Part shown: piece by piece, positions 47,151 to 56,500 of the stretch
Layout of the letters: every line of letters begins with the position of its first letter
Position numbering within the stretch: the first letter of the stretch is position 1
Assembly: GCA_963974595.1 (NCBI GenBank)
Contig: CAXBDA010000008.1
Span: 1 to 64,000 of the forward strand
DNA: 64,000 nt
Origin: PZPK01 sp963974595
GTDB taxonomy: Bacteria > Pseudomonadota > Gammaproteobacteria > Pseudomonadales > Oleiphilaceae
Direction of reading: 5' to 3'
Notes under the pieces: generated by a model
Told to the model about the DNA's origin: nothing
Database searches by the model: none
The model's input: the letters and a program-made list of their open reading frames with translations, nothing else
Translations under genes and position numbers: made by a program

Positions 47151-48956
47151 ATGCAAAAGAAACACGTCGTTAAAGATATCCTTAAACAGCATAATATCAC
47201 CGCTTGGTATCAACCTATTGTGAATATAGAAAGCCGGGAGCTGTTAGGTTGGGAGGCGTTTTCTCGTGGTCTCGAAACAGATAATGGCCTAGCAACCCCC
47301 GCCATGTTTGATACCGCCGCCGAGGCCGGGATCTTAAAGCCCTTTGATCTAATGTGCCTTCACAATGCCGCAACCTGTTTTGAACAGCTTCAATTAAATC
47401 ATAAATTATTTATTAATTTGTCGAATGAAATGCTCATCGCCAGTAGCAGGCTGAAAAAACAAGTAGGGAAAATGATCGCTACGAACGTAATTCCACCTAC
47501 ACGCATGGTATTAGAACTCGACGAAAAGAATGCTAGCCAGAATACTCAAGATCTCATTGAAGCCGTTAGTTATTTTCACGAACAAGGTTTCGAAATTGCA
47601 ATCGACCATCTAAGTGGGATGGGGGATATTGGCGAAAATCAGGACTTACATGCTTTATGGGAGCAGTTAAAGCCAGACTATATAAAGTTGGATAGGGATT
47701 TTATAGAGAATATTCATGGCAGTGCCAGCAAACAAAAAACCGTCAAAGAGTTGGTCGCTGTGGCGCGCTCAATCAGTTCTACTTTGATCGCTGAAGGTGT
47801 TGAATCGATAAAAGAACTACGAAAATTATACGAATTGGGGATTCATAATGTTCAAGGCTATTTAATACAAAAGCCAGAACTTGCTCCGCTTCCGCCTAAG
47901 ATAAATCATCTACTGGATGATGATTTATTTACCCAAACAAATCAGTCTAGCTTGGCCTGTGATTTGGTTGTGAATAAATCTTGTGTCGAGTTTAGTACCA
48001 ATGTAGAAGAGGTCTTTAGCTTATTTGAAACGAATGTTTATCTGAACTCGATTGCAGTCGTCGATAATTTACAGATTAAAGGTATGATTTATCGACAGCC
48101 TTTTTTATCAAAATATGCCAAAAAGCAACGCCGTGAAGTAGTTTGTTCCCAGGCAGTATCAACCGTGATGAGCACAAATTTTCTGCATGTTGACTCTCAT
48201 CAGCGAATCGAACAAGTCAGTCGTTTACTTACGTCTCGGGCGCAACTTAATGCCGAACATGATTTTGTAATTGAAAGTGGAGGGCGCTTTTTAGGTATCG
48301 GTACCGTTATCGATTTATTGCGCAAGGTTACACAGTTAAGAGTCCGGCCAGATCATCAAGAAAACCTATTAACCATGCTGCCGGGTAATACGCCTATTAG
48401 TGCCTGTGTGAACGAGCTTTTGGAAAAACCTTCGCCATTTAGTGTCGCTTTACTCGATCTCAGTCATTTCAAAGTATTCAATAATTATTATGGGCATATT
48501 GCAGGTGACCAAGTACTCATTATGTTTGCTGAGCTGTTACGGCGCCATGTTTTAAATACTGAAAATTTTGTAGGGCATATTGGTGGTGATGATTTTGTCC
48601 TGGTTATGCCAGGAATAGAGTGGCAGGGCATATTGGGGCGTATCTTTGAAGAGTTTCAACATAAGATATTGAAATTTTATTCGGATAAAGACGTTCAACA
48701 GCAAGGGATTCGGGTAACTCAATTGGATGGTGAGGTAGTGCTTGAACCGTTAATTAGCTTATCAGCTGGTGTGATGACGATACATGATGAATACATCGAG
48801 TCTTTCCAGAGTGTGTTGTCCAATTTGATTAAATTAAAGCCTTTACTTAAATCGTCGGGAAATATGCGCGTTGCACATCAGCATCAACACACTATTCAGC
48901 GTTTTGTGTTTTGTGATGCTTTGTTCCTAGAGGATGATCATGGTAAAGAGCACTGA
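47151..48956 (+). CDS. EAL-CBS-GGDEF protein, EAL probably degenerate
   Basis: 601 residues, no membrane segment. The EAL part (about 10-245) has EAF in place of EAL, keeps INLSNE, KLDRDF and AEGVES, but the metal loop DDFGTG is replaced by DHLSGMGD, so hydrolysis is doubtful. A CBS-like pair lies near residues 265-400 (VEFSTNVEEVFSLF, QAVSTVMSTNFLHV). The C-terminal GGDEF reads HIGGDDFVLV, which can be active, with no I-site. Possibly a cyclase regulated by c-di-GMP and nucleotide binding. Divergent from the 7TM gene. Confidence 0.87.
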   Translation: MQKKHVVKDILKQHNITAWYQPIVNIESRELLGWEAFSRGLETDNGLATPAMFDTAAEAGILKPFDLMCLHNAATCFEQLQLNHKLFINLSNEMLIASSRLKKQVGKMIATNVIPPTRMVLELDEKNASQNTQDLIEAVSYFHEQGFEIAIDHLSGMGDIGENQDLHALWEQLKPDYIKLDRDFIENIHGSASKQKTVKELVAVARSISSTLIAEGVESIKELRKLYELGIHNVQGYLIQKPELAPLPPKINHLLDDDLFTQTNQSSLACDLVVNKSCVEFSTNVEEVFSLFETNVYLNSIAVVDNLQIKGMIYRQPFLSKYAKKQRREVVCSQAVSTVMSTNFLHVDSHQRIEQVSRLLTSRAQLNAEHDFVIESGGRFLGIGTVIDLLRKVTQLRVRPDHQENLLTMLPGNTPISACVNELLEKPSPFSVALLDLSHFKVFNNYYGHIAGDQVLIMFAELLRRHVLNTENFVGHIGGDDFVLVMPGIEWQGILGRIFEEFQHKILKFYSDKDVQQQGIRVTQLDGEVVLEPLISLSAGVMTIHDEYIESFQSVLSNLIKLKPLLKSSGNMRVAHQHQHTIQRFVFCDALFLEDDHGKEH

Positions 48957-48972
48957 ATAGTTAGATGGAAAT

Positions 48973-49010
48973 GCGCTTCATATGCAAACTATGAAGCGCT
49001 CTGGTTAGCT
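48973..49010 (+). terminator. Hairpin after the EAL-CBS-GGDEF gene
   Basis: GCGCTTCATA (48973-48982) pairs exactly with TATGAAGCGC (48990-48999). The following TCTGGTTAGCTTTATTCTT is only moderately T-rich, so termination strength is uncertain. Confidence 0.55.
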
Positions 49011-49051
49011 TTATTCTTCCACCATTTACGATCTGTCAGTTTTATAAAGAA

Positions 49052-49405
49052 TCAGCCCAGAACTTCATTCTGGCTTAAGCCGGATAAAGAAATATGTTTT
49101 ATCACTTTTGCTTTTTGTCGCTGCCTGCTTAATGTCGCACTGGCTTTCTTAATCGCTAGAGTGACAGCTTTATAAGCAGATGCTTCTCTTGCTGTGACCA
49201 AAATATTTTGGCCACCGCCAACGGATACATTCACTTTACAGACTTTATCTTCGCCGCCTTTTGGGCCATTGATATCGGCAATGGTGATATTAATGCGGTT
49301 TACATCTTCGCTGTTGTGCTGAAATAATCGACGAATTTTGACTTTTACATTTTGCTTAAATGTTTGACCCAATTTTAATTGCTTTGCTTGAATATCTATT
49401 TTCAT
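49052..49405 (-). CDS. HPF/RaiA-family ribosome hibernation-like protein
   Basis: 117 residues. The beta-alpha-beta-beta-beta-alpha pattern of HPF proteins is visible: KVKIRRLFQHNSEDVNRINITIADIN, then KVCKVNVSVGGGQNILVTAREASAYKAVTLAIKKASATL. The long basic helix and tail fit binding to the 30S A/P site region. It is short and lacks the C-terminal extension of long HPF. It is not next to rpoN or ptsN, unlike the usual hpf, so this may be a second, stand-alone copy; sequence divergence leaves some doubt. Confidence 0.75.
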   Translation of the reverse strand: MKIDIQAKQLKLGQTFKQNVKVKIRRLFQHNSEDVNRINITIADINGPKGGEDKVCKVNVSVGGGQNILVTAREASAYKAVTLAIKKASATLSRQRQKAKVIKHISLSGLSQNEVLG

Positions 49406-49532
49406 CTAGCACCTCTGTATGGCGAATATATTGTTATTAATTGAACAAAAGTTATTCTTTGTTTAATGCATCAAAATAATAAACATACTTATCTGACAGT
49501 TATTTATTATCAGATACCGCTTTTTAACCGAG

Positions 49533-49862
49533 TTATGCTGCTCTGATATGCGGATGAGTGATGCCTGACTCATTCTTAGTTTGATCGCCGACCTCGAAGA
49601 TATGGTAAGCCTCTGGCCCAAACGTATCGATGGCTGTAGCAACATGCTCACAATTATCTGATACAGGGTCACCAGACATAGCCATTCTGTAGGTCACTTG
49701 TTGTGTTTCAATATCGACTGCTAAAGGTTCTTCAATCCAAAGGAAAACAGACTTCTCAGTCACAATGTATTCTGAGCGAACAATTTTGAAGCCTTTTTTT
49801 AAGTTAAATGCATGTACGTTCCGCTCATTACCAATACGATATTTATGAATTGCTTTCATCAT
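49533..49862 (-). CDS. Small protein resembling DUF7352
   Basis: 109 residues from the ATG at 49862 (a second ATG follows directly); GGAGAG lies just upstream. It has a beta-rich pattern: IHKYRIG, KGFKIVRSEYI, SVFLWIEEP, TYRMAMSGDPVSD, then YHIFEVGD. This KY...LW...TG/SG-P...HxFE pattern resembles small DUF7352 proteins often seen in phages and mobile regions. I do not recognise a function. It has its own ribosome site and no partner gene; the Fic gene is divergent across 532 bases. Confidence 0.6.
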   Translation of the reverse strand: MMKAIHKYRIGNERNVHAFNLKKGFKIVRSEYIVTEKSVFLWIEEPLAVDIETQQVTYRMAMSGDPVSDNCEHVATAIDTFGPEAYHIFEVGDQTKNESGITHPHIRAA

Positions 49863-50287
49863 ATTCTCTCCTGTTTGCGTGATTTCCAAGACAGTCTTGC
49901 AGAGTTTATTGTTCGATAAAATCAGTTTTATTCTTAAGTATAGATCGTTTTTTTCGATGTGTTAGTGGGGGGCTTTATGGAGTGGTTTTATAACGGATAA
50001 ATAGGGCTCAATAATTAATAAGGAAGTAACTATACGTTTTGGAGGAATTTGAGAGGCAGTCTTGTGCCATGCGCGTGCCAATTTCTGACCTTAAGGGGGC
50101 GAGTTAGTTTGGCTGAATTTTCTCGATTGCGCCCACGCTGCCAATACTGGCTTTGGCGTTAAAGCAATACATATTCAGGTGACGATAGACCACTAACTAT
50201 AAATACAACATGTATTCTTTATATAGGGTTGTCTAATTGGCTCTAGGAAAAAAGTGATACGAATTGCTTTACTGTATTTTATATTGA

Positions 50288-50329
50288 TTTAAAAAGTTAA
50301 TTAATCGTTAATTAAACCGTTTAAAAAGT
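50288..50329. promoter_or_regulatory. Nested repeat element upstream of the Fic gene
   Basis: TTTAAAAAGT occurs at 50288-50297 and 50320-50329, period 32. Between them TTAATTAA, itself a palindrome, occurs at 50297-50304 and 50308-50315, period 11. These spacings are close to three and one helical turns and lie just upstream of the promoter, so an operator is likely. Confidence 0.45.
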
Positions 50330-50330
50330 A

Positions 50331-50358
50331 TTTACATATCCATAGAGTACACTAGAAT
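50331..50358 (+). promoter_or_regulatory. Sigma-70 promoter candidate for the Fic gene
   Basis: TTTACA (50331-50336), 16 bases, TAGAAT (50353-50358). Each hexamer matches the consensus at five of six positions. The start codon follows 36 bases downstream. Confidence 0.6.
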
Positions 50359-50394
50359 TGGTTCATTGCATGAATAATTGAGCCGTTAAAAAAC

Positions 50395-51606
50395 ATGATA
50401 TCTATTACGCCATATATCGATCCAAGTAAGTTGGGTGAGTATCAAGATAAGATACTTGAGCTTTATCGTCTCGATGCTGAATTGAATGGCTTGGTTCCTA
50501 AATCAATACGCGCATCAGTGGAATGGCTTCTGCGAAGTGTTAATTGCTATTACTCAAACAAAATTGAGGGTAACAAAACGCACCCAAAAGACCTGCTGAC
50601 ATATCAAAATGTACAGGATAGTACGTCAGATTTGCCTGTCGATGTGATCGAACTTTTAGCTCACCTTGAAGTTCAGGTTATGCTTAAGAATCGAACAGTA
50701 GAGAAAAAAGATGTGGTTACGCAGAACTTTGTCAAAGAATTGCATAACGCATTTTACGGTGACGGTAATCTGCCAGATGAAATACTTATTCTCAAAGATA
50801 AGGATGGAAAGCTATATATGGATGAAAATGGTAGCCATGTTCATATTGTGCCCGGTCAATATCGCGACCGTGGTGTGATTGTTGGTAATCATCATCCGCC
50901 TGTTCCTAATGAGATACAAGGATATATGTGCTGGTTAGAACAGCGTTTTAACCCTACCAATATACATGGTACAACGCCCGTGATTGCGGCGGCAGGGTTG
51001 CACCACCGTCTTGCATGGATTCACCCTTTTGCCGATGGAAATGGACGCGTGATACGTTTATTGACCGATTGTTATATGCGTTGCGCTGGCTTTGGTGGCT
51101 ATGGTTTATGGTCGCTCTCTCGTGGGTTTTGTCGTAACAGTAAGGAGTATTACACAGCGCTGACAGAAGCGGATAAACCTCGTCAGGGGGATTCTGATGG
51201 ACGTGGCATTTTGTCAGATGCAGGTTTGATGTATTTCACAAAGTATTTTGTGGACACAGCTATTGATCAGGTTAAGTTCTTCAGGGGCTTACTTGAACCA
51301 ATAGGGTTGCGTCAGCGCATTCAGCTGTATTTCGAACTCAGAGCGCGAGGAGCTGCCCCAACAGAAGATGGTGAGCAACTGCCAATAATGAAACTGATTG
51401 CTAAGGATATTTACATAACCTTACTGGACCGTGGGGAAATGACTCGATCTGAGTTATGTGCGGCCCTAGGTAAAGGAGAGCAAACCTTGCGCCCAGTATT
51501 AAAGCAAATGCAGCAGGAGCGCCTTATTAAGCTGGATCCAAAGAAGCCTATTACGCTGCTTCTGTCGCCACATGCTGTAGAGGTGATGTTCCCAAAACTT
51601 TGGTGA
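50395..51606 (+). CDS. Fic family AMPylase with N-terminal inhibitory motif and winged helix
   Basis: 403 residues. The Fic motif HPFADGNGRVIR starts at His210 and is canonical, so transfer of AMP (or another nucleotide moiety) to protein hydroxyls is expected. An inhibitory helix motif S-NKI-E-G is at residues 54-59, in class II position, and would block ATP until relieved. A C-terminal winged helix (RGEMTRSELCAALGKGEQTLRPVLKQM) suggests DNA binding or autoregulation. Its own promoter is visible. Context with RelE and a remnant region suggests horizontal gain, though base use is not obviously different. Target unknown. Confidence 0.92.
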   Translation: MISITPYIDPSKLGEYQDKILELYRLDAELNGLVPKSIRASVEWLLRSVNCYYSNKIEGNKTHPKDLLTYQNVQDSTSDLPVDVIELLAHLEVQVMLKNRTVEKKDVVTQNFVKELHNAFYGDGNLPDEILILKDKDGKLYMDENGSHVHIVPGQYRDRGVIVGNHHPPVPNEIQGYMCWLEQRFNPTNIHGTTPVIAAAGLHHRLAWIHPFADGNGRVIRLLTDCYMRCAGFGGYGLWSLSRGFCRNSKEYYTALTEADKPRQGDSDGRGILSDAGLMYFTKYFVDTAIDQVKFFRGLLEPIGLRQRIQLYFELRARGAAPTEDGEQLPIMKLIAKDIYITLLDRGEMTRSELCAALGKGEQTLRPVLKQMQQERLIKLDPKKPITLLLSPHAVEVMFPKLW

Positions 51607-51974
51607 TCAATTCTAAGTCACAAAGGCAAGTAGGTCTTTAAGTGCCTGCTTTGAGTCATTCATATCACCCGCAAGCTTTTGGAAAATACTAAAAGTATAG
51701 CTTTACACTCCAAAGTCAGCAGTTTTGAATGATTCAAACATCATTCGCCAGATATGCGCTGGTTTTAAGTGGTGATTACACCTCTGAGCTTCAAATAGCT
51801 TTAAACCATGGATCACGTAACAAGTACTGGATGACGTGAAGTGGAGTTGCTCGTTTACGGGGAGAAGCGCCTAATGCTTAATTTGTTAGGCTCAAGACAT
51901 TAAATGTTGGATTACCACCGCCTGCGCAGCAATGACAGTAAAACGGATCATTTTATCCCACGAATACGAGGTGG
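51607..51974. other. 368-base gap between fic and nhaR
   Basis: No convincing gene. Near its right end, 51908-51938 (TGGATTACC...GCCTGCGCAGCAATGACAG) resembles a worn copy of the common intergenic repeat of the GTCATTCCCGCGCAGGCGGGAATCC kind. A short inverted repeat GCCTAA/TTAGGC lies at 51869-51891. The two neighbours converge here, but no strong terminator is seen. Confidence 0.35.
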
Positions 51975-52886
51975 TTAAGCGAGGTTAAGCTTCGCAGCAT
52001 CGGTGATCTCAACGACAGCGGGGTGCTTTAGGTGTCTCTCGGGAGAAATGACGAAATAATTTTCTTGTACATTGTTTATATCACCAATTTTCTGAACGCC
52101 ATACATTTCTTGCACCTGATCTGCAATCACTGAGGGTGCTGCAAAAAAGCCAGTGCCGGCCTGACCAAACACTTTTAACAACGCGCTATCATCAAACTCT
52201 GCAATCACCTGTGGGGTAATTTGGGTTTGCTCAAACCAGTCTTCCAAACTGCGTCTAAGTGCATTTGTGTGAAGTGGCATAATAAGCGGCGCGCCATCTA
52301 ACATGTCAGGGAAAGTCTTTTTATCTGCTTCTTTAAGTGTCTTTGAAATTAATGCGGGATGACCAAAAAAGGCCAAATTACTACACCCTAAACTATGGCT
52401 GAAAGCTTTAACATTTAAGCCTGTCGGAATAGGGCGATCAGCTAACACCATGTCAAGTTTATGGACGGCTAAATCCGCTAACAAGTTTTCTAAATCACCC
52501 TCAAAACAAACAAGCTTGATGGGGTCTTCCATGCTTAAACCAGGCTGAAGGATTTTATAACTAATTAACTTGGGAATGGAATTGACGATGCCAATATTAA
52601 ATGCAGAGGGTGAACCAGGTGTTTTGCTTTTGATCCGTTGCGTGAGTTCAGCGCCTAAACTAAAAATTTCATTCGCATATTGTTCAACGATACGGCCGGT
52701 ATCTGTTATCGCCAAGCCTCTGCCTGCCCGTTCGAATAAAGCTTCACCGATGGTATCTTCAAGCATTTTTAGCTGCCCACTGATGGTTTGCGGTGTAAGG
52801 TTTAGTTTCTCTGCAGCACGAACCACGCTACCTTCTTTTGCGACAGTCCAAAAATAAAGCAGATGATTGTAGTTAAGGTGTCTCAT
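51975..52886 (-). CDS. nhaR: LysR-family regulator NhaR
   Basis: 303 residues from the ATG at 52886; an in-frame TTG at 52898 would add four residues. The N-terminal HTH (LNYNHLLYFWTVAKEGSVVRAAEKLNLTPQTISGQLKMLE) follows E. coli NhaR closely (INYNHLYYFW, KEGSVV, LTPQTITGQ). The effector domain spans the rest. NhaR activates the sodium-proton antiporter gene nhaA in response to Na+. No nhaA lies beside it in this window, so it must act elsewhere or have a different target here. Confidence 0.88.
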   Translation of the reverse strand: MRHLNYNHLLYFWTVAKEGSVVRAAEKLNLTPQTISGQLKMLEDTIGEALFERAGRGLAITDTGRIVEQYANEIFSLGAELTQRIKSKTPGSPSAFNIGIVNSIPKLISYKILQPGLSMEDPIKLVCFEGDLENLLADLAVHKLDMVLADRPIPTGLNVKAFSHSLGCSNLAFFGHPALISKTLKEADKKTFPDMLDGAPLIMPLHTNALRRSLEDWFEQTQITPQVIAEFDDSALLKVFGQAGTGFFAAPSVIADQVQEMYGVQKIGDINNVQENYFVISPERHLKHPAVVEITDAAKLNLA

Positions 52887-52918
52887 TAAACCGGCCAATA
52901 AAGTCTATGTTGAATTTT

Positions 52919-53206
52919 TTAGTTTGTACGATCTATTGCGGTTTTGTAAACCTCACTCCTTTCACGCTTACCAACCGAAACTACTGTGACTGTTATTATT
53001 TTATCATTTACCTCATAGACCAAGCGATAACCAGCTTGTCGTAGTTTTATTTTGTAAAGATCATTTGCGCCTGTTAATTTTGCGCTTGGTATTCGTGGCT
53101 TTTTTAGAACTTCTGACAACTTTTTCTTAAATTGTTCTCTCAAAGTAGCACCAAGCTTATTCCATTCTTTTAGTGCACTTTTTTTAAATTCAAGTTCATA
53201 GGTCAT
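52919..53206 (-). CDS. relE: RelE-family toxin
   Basis: 95 residues. The sequence follows E. coli RelE through most of its length in pattern: FKKSALKEWNKLGATLREQFKKKL, YKIKLRQAGYRLVYEV, VSVGKRERSEVY. The basic surface and Arg/Tyr residues used for mRNA cleavage in the ribosomal A site are present (R in GYRLVY, KRERSEVY). It overlaps the antitoxin 3' end by 11 bases, the usual coupling of toxin-antitoxin pairs. Confidence 0.9.
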   Translation of the reverse strand: MTYELEFKKSALKEWNKLGATLREQFKKKLSEVLKKPRIPSAKLTGANDLYKIKLRQAGYRLVYEVNDKIITVTVVSVGKRERSEVYKTAIDRTN

Positions 53207-53444
53207 TTAAATCAACTTTTATGGAGTCTTCATTTCTACGTGTATTAGCTATAGCTATTAATTCTAAATCCTCAATATGATCCATAAGAGTTTCATAGGT
53301 TTCAGCAGGTATGCAATAAAAAGCCGCTTCATTTCTGTTCAATATCGCAATAGGTGCACCTTCAGCACTTAAGGCTACTTTCATTGGATTAGCCTTAAGC
53401 TCTGTTATGCTGGTAGCTGCTTCAGTTAATATTCTAGTTGTCAT
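53196..53444 (-). CDS. Phd/YefM (StbD)-type antitoxin
   Basis: 82 residues. The N-terminal TTRILTEAATSITELKANPMKVALSAEGAPIAILNRNEAAFYCIPAETYE is the Phd/YefM DNA-binding pattern, not the ribbon-helix-helix of E. coli RelB. Partnered with the RelE-like toxin this is an StbD/StbE-like type II pair. The C-terminal acidic tail (DSIKVDLNDL) would wrap the toxin. Antitoxin comes first, as usual; a TATAGT -10-like box lies about 15 bases before the start, which has little ribosome site. Confidence 0.88.
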   Translation of the reverse strand: MTTRILTEAATSITELKANPMKVALSAEGAPIAILNRNEAAFYCIPAETYETLMDHIEDLELIAIANTRRNEDSIKVDLNDL

Positions 53445-53539
53445 AAAAATACCAGTACTATAAAGTGATCGTTAATTAGGTCGTATTATAGGTCTCTAGA
53501 TTTAATAAGGCAATCTTGCAGCGTTTAATGCCTTGCACA

Positions 53540-56500
53540 TTATGCTTGATGAAACGTTTGGCATACATCTTCAGATGGTTTGGGTTTACTAAAAATATAG
53601 CCTTGTATTTCGTTGCAATGAAATTTACGCAGCAAGGCATATTGATCTTCTGTTTCGACCCCTTCGGCAATGACAGTTAATCTAAGGGCATGGGCAATGG
53701 CAATGATCGCTTCTACAATCGCGATATCATCAACATCTGTAGGAAGTCCATCCACAAATGATTTATCTATTTTTAGTTTATCGATAGGGAAGCGCTTTAG
53801 ATAAGAAAGTGACGAATACCCTGTACCAAAATCATCAATGGAAAGTTGTAAACCGATATGTTTCATTTTTTGTAAGGTGTCGATGGCCTCTTCCGCGTTT
53901 GCTATCACCATGCTTTCGGTGATTTCAAATTCCAATTTTTCGGCAGGAATACCTGATGTTTCAAGTGCTTTTTCAATTGTTTCGAGTAAGTCCTTCTGAA
54001 AAAACTGCCTGGCAGATAAATTTACCGCCATGCTTAGATTTTGGTAACCCATCAATCTCCAAGTGGCGAGCTGGTGACAAGCTTCGTGAATGACCCATTC
54101 CCCCATCGGGATAATCAGGCCTGTTGCTTCAGCAATGGGTATAAATAAATTGGGTGGGATTAAGCCGCGAGTCGGGTGTTGCCAGCGAATGAGCGCCTCG
54201 ACACCGATGACCCGGCGGCTCAAAATATCGATCTGAGGTTGGTAATGTAAAATAAATTCACCCGCTTTTAATGCACTGCGTAGTTCTCTTTCTAATATGA
54301 CTCGTTCGTGAGCATCAATCTGCATTTGGTCGGTATAAAACTCAAAGCTGGCACGGCCGCTTTCTTTTGCTCGATACATGGCGTTGTCTGCACAGCTTAA
54401 TAGGGAGGAAGCATCAAGGCCGTTATCCGGGTAGATGCCAATACCAATACTGGCACTAATTGTGATTTCACAACTAGAGAGAGTAAACGATGATAACAAT
54501 GACTTCAGGATAGTTTTTGCTGTATCTGAAACCTCTTCGAGTGCTTCAATAGAAGGTAATAGAACGGTAAATTCATCGCCACCAAAGCGGGAAATGACAT
54601 TGTTTGATCCAATCACACCTTTCAGACGTGTTGCAACTTGTTGAAGTAATTCGTCACCGACAGGGTGTCCAGAGGTATCATTAATCAATTTGAAGTGGTC
54701 AAGATCAATAAACATCACGGCTAAGCGGTGAGTGGAGTGGGCTGCGTTATTGATCGCTTCTTTTAATAGCTTATGGAAAGAAGCACGATTCGGTAACTTT
54801 GTAATTAAATCATGATGTGCAAGGGAGTAGATTTTTTCTTCAGCCCGTTTTTTCTCGGTAATGTCATTAATAATACTAATATATTGCAGGATCTTTCCCT
54901 GTTCATCTTTAACGGCTTTAATGATCTGCCATGAGATAAATGATTCACCATTTTTACGCTTATTTATGATCTCACCTTGCCATGAACCTTGTTTATCCAG
55001 AGAGGCCCAGAGGTCTTGGTAAAAATTTTGTTTATGTTGCCCTGATTTTAATAAGCTGGTTTTTTGTCCAATGGCTTCAGCCAGCGTATAGCCAGTTATT
55101 TTGGTAAATTCCGGGTTGGCTCGAATAATCTTGGCATCGGCATCACAAATGATAATAGCTTCCATGCTTTCTTTGAATACACTGGCTGCCAGTTCAAGCT
55201 CTTCCATTGAAAAACGACGTTGAAGCTCTAGGGCGACACGGTTAGAAAACAAACCCAGTAAAGCGCTCAGCGCATTGTCTATATGGAGTGTCTGGTTATC
55301 CATCACAGACATAATACCGATGACTTTGCCGGATGCAGTTTTTAAGGGGGCACCGTAATAGCTCTCGATACCCATTGATATAAGCATATCGTCATCAGGG
55401 TAACGGATGGCTGCGTGATGAGGAATAAGCTCTATAGAATGATCTAGAATATTTTCACAAGGGGTGCCTTTAAGCTCATAGCTGAAGTTTTCAGCATGTT
55501 TACCGTTTGCCCATACAGCGAGCGTTTTAATTCTGCTTTGTTGATCATCTTCGAATACGCCAATAAAAGCATAGTTGGCTTGATAGATTGAGCTCAGTGC
55601 TTGGGTGCAGCGTGTAAAGAAATCTTTTTTGGATGAACGGTCGATATTATACAGCAACGATTTTAATGCACTGGTCAGGTGAGTTTGTTGCTGCATTTCT
55701 TTTTCAAGCAATACATTGGTTTCTTTTAATTCTTGTGTCTTGGCCGTAATAGTCTGTTCTAGGTTTTGTTCATTTTTACGTAGTATTCGAAAGGCATTCA
55801 TTCTCTCTTCTTGGACTGCCATGAGCAGTAAAGCCGTGAACATGGCGGCACCGATATACGCCTGCAACGCAAGCAGGGATGCGTTTTCGCTTTCAAGTAC
55901 GAAGGGACCAAAACCATTCAGGGTACCTAATACTGCGCTTACAGTAATAATCATCACCATTAAGGTAGCACCGTGATGATGAAAGCGTAAGGTTGACCAC
56001 GCTAGCAAGGGCAATAAACTAAATGTGATCAGTTCATTTGCAATCCCGATGGAATGGAAGCTTCCGAATGCAGTATTAAGAGTGATAAGTGTTATTAAGG
56101 TTAATAAAACAGCTTCCAATATCTGTTTTTGACTAAAGCTTTCCTTTGGTGCTCTCATCCAACTCAGAAGAAAAGGCGCTAGAATAAGCCCACCGACAAA
56201 GTCTCCAATCCACCATGTTTTCCATAACAAGGTAAAAATTTCGGCAGGCACAACATTAGCGAATAACAGACTACTAACGCCTATGGAAGCGCCCAGCATT
56301 GTCGAGACAAATAATGATATTAAAAAAATAGCAGTGCCCGATATGTTTGAAAAAGGTTCTTTGCTGGCAAAACGCAAAATAATAAAACTGGCTAGCAGGG
56401 CTTCTAAGGTATTGCCACAGGCGATACTAAAACTCAGTAGTGGTATAGATGAAACATAGTAATTTGTAATAAACGCGCCTAAAAAAACGCCTGGCCATAC

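Larger units (their letters stand above)
49863..50394. other. 532-base gap with a possible decayed coding remnant
   Basis: No intact gene. Within 50104-50196 on the minus strand is a 30-codon open stretch ending in TAA (YRHLNMYCFNAKASIG...), in a locally GC-richer segment (about 50060-50165), which looks like a leftover C-terminus of an unrecognised protein. The part from about 50260 to 50394 is very AT-rich and carries the promoter and repeats of the Fic gene. Confidence 0.35.

Noticed and set aside
51869..51891. Integron attC-like site (GCCTAA...GTTAGGC)
   Set aside because: Far too short for attC, the left core lacks the AAC ending, and there is no integrase or cassette.
43293..53444. A defence island (Sir2, Fic, toxin-antitoxin)
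   Set aside because: The genes are scattered among signalling and housekeeping genes, and no known defence partner such as a TIR, Argonaute or restriction gene is present.
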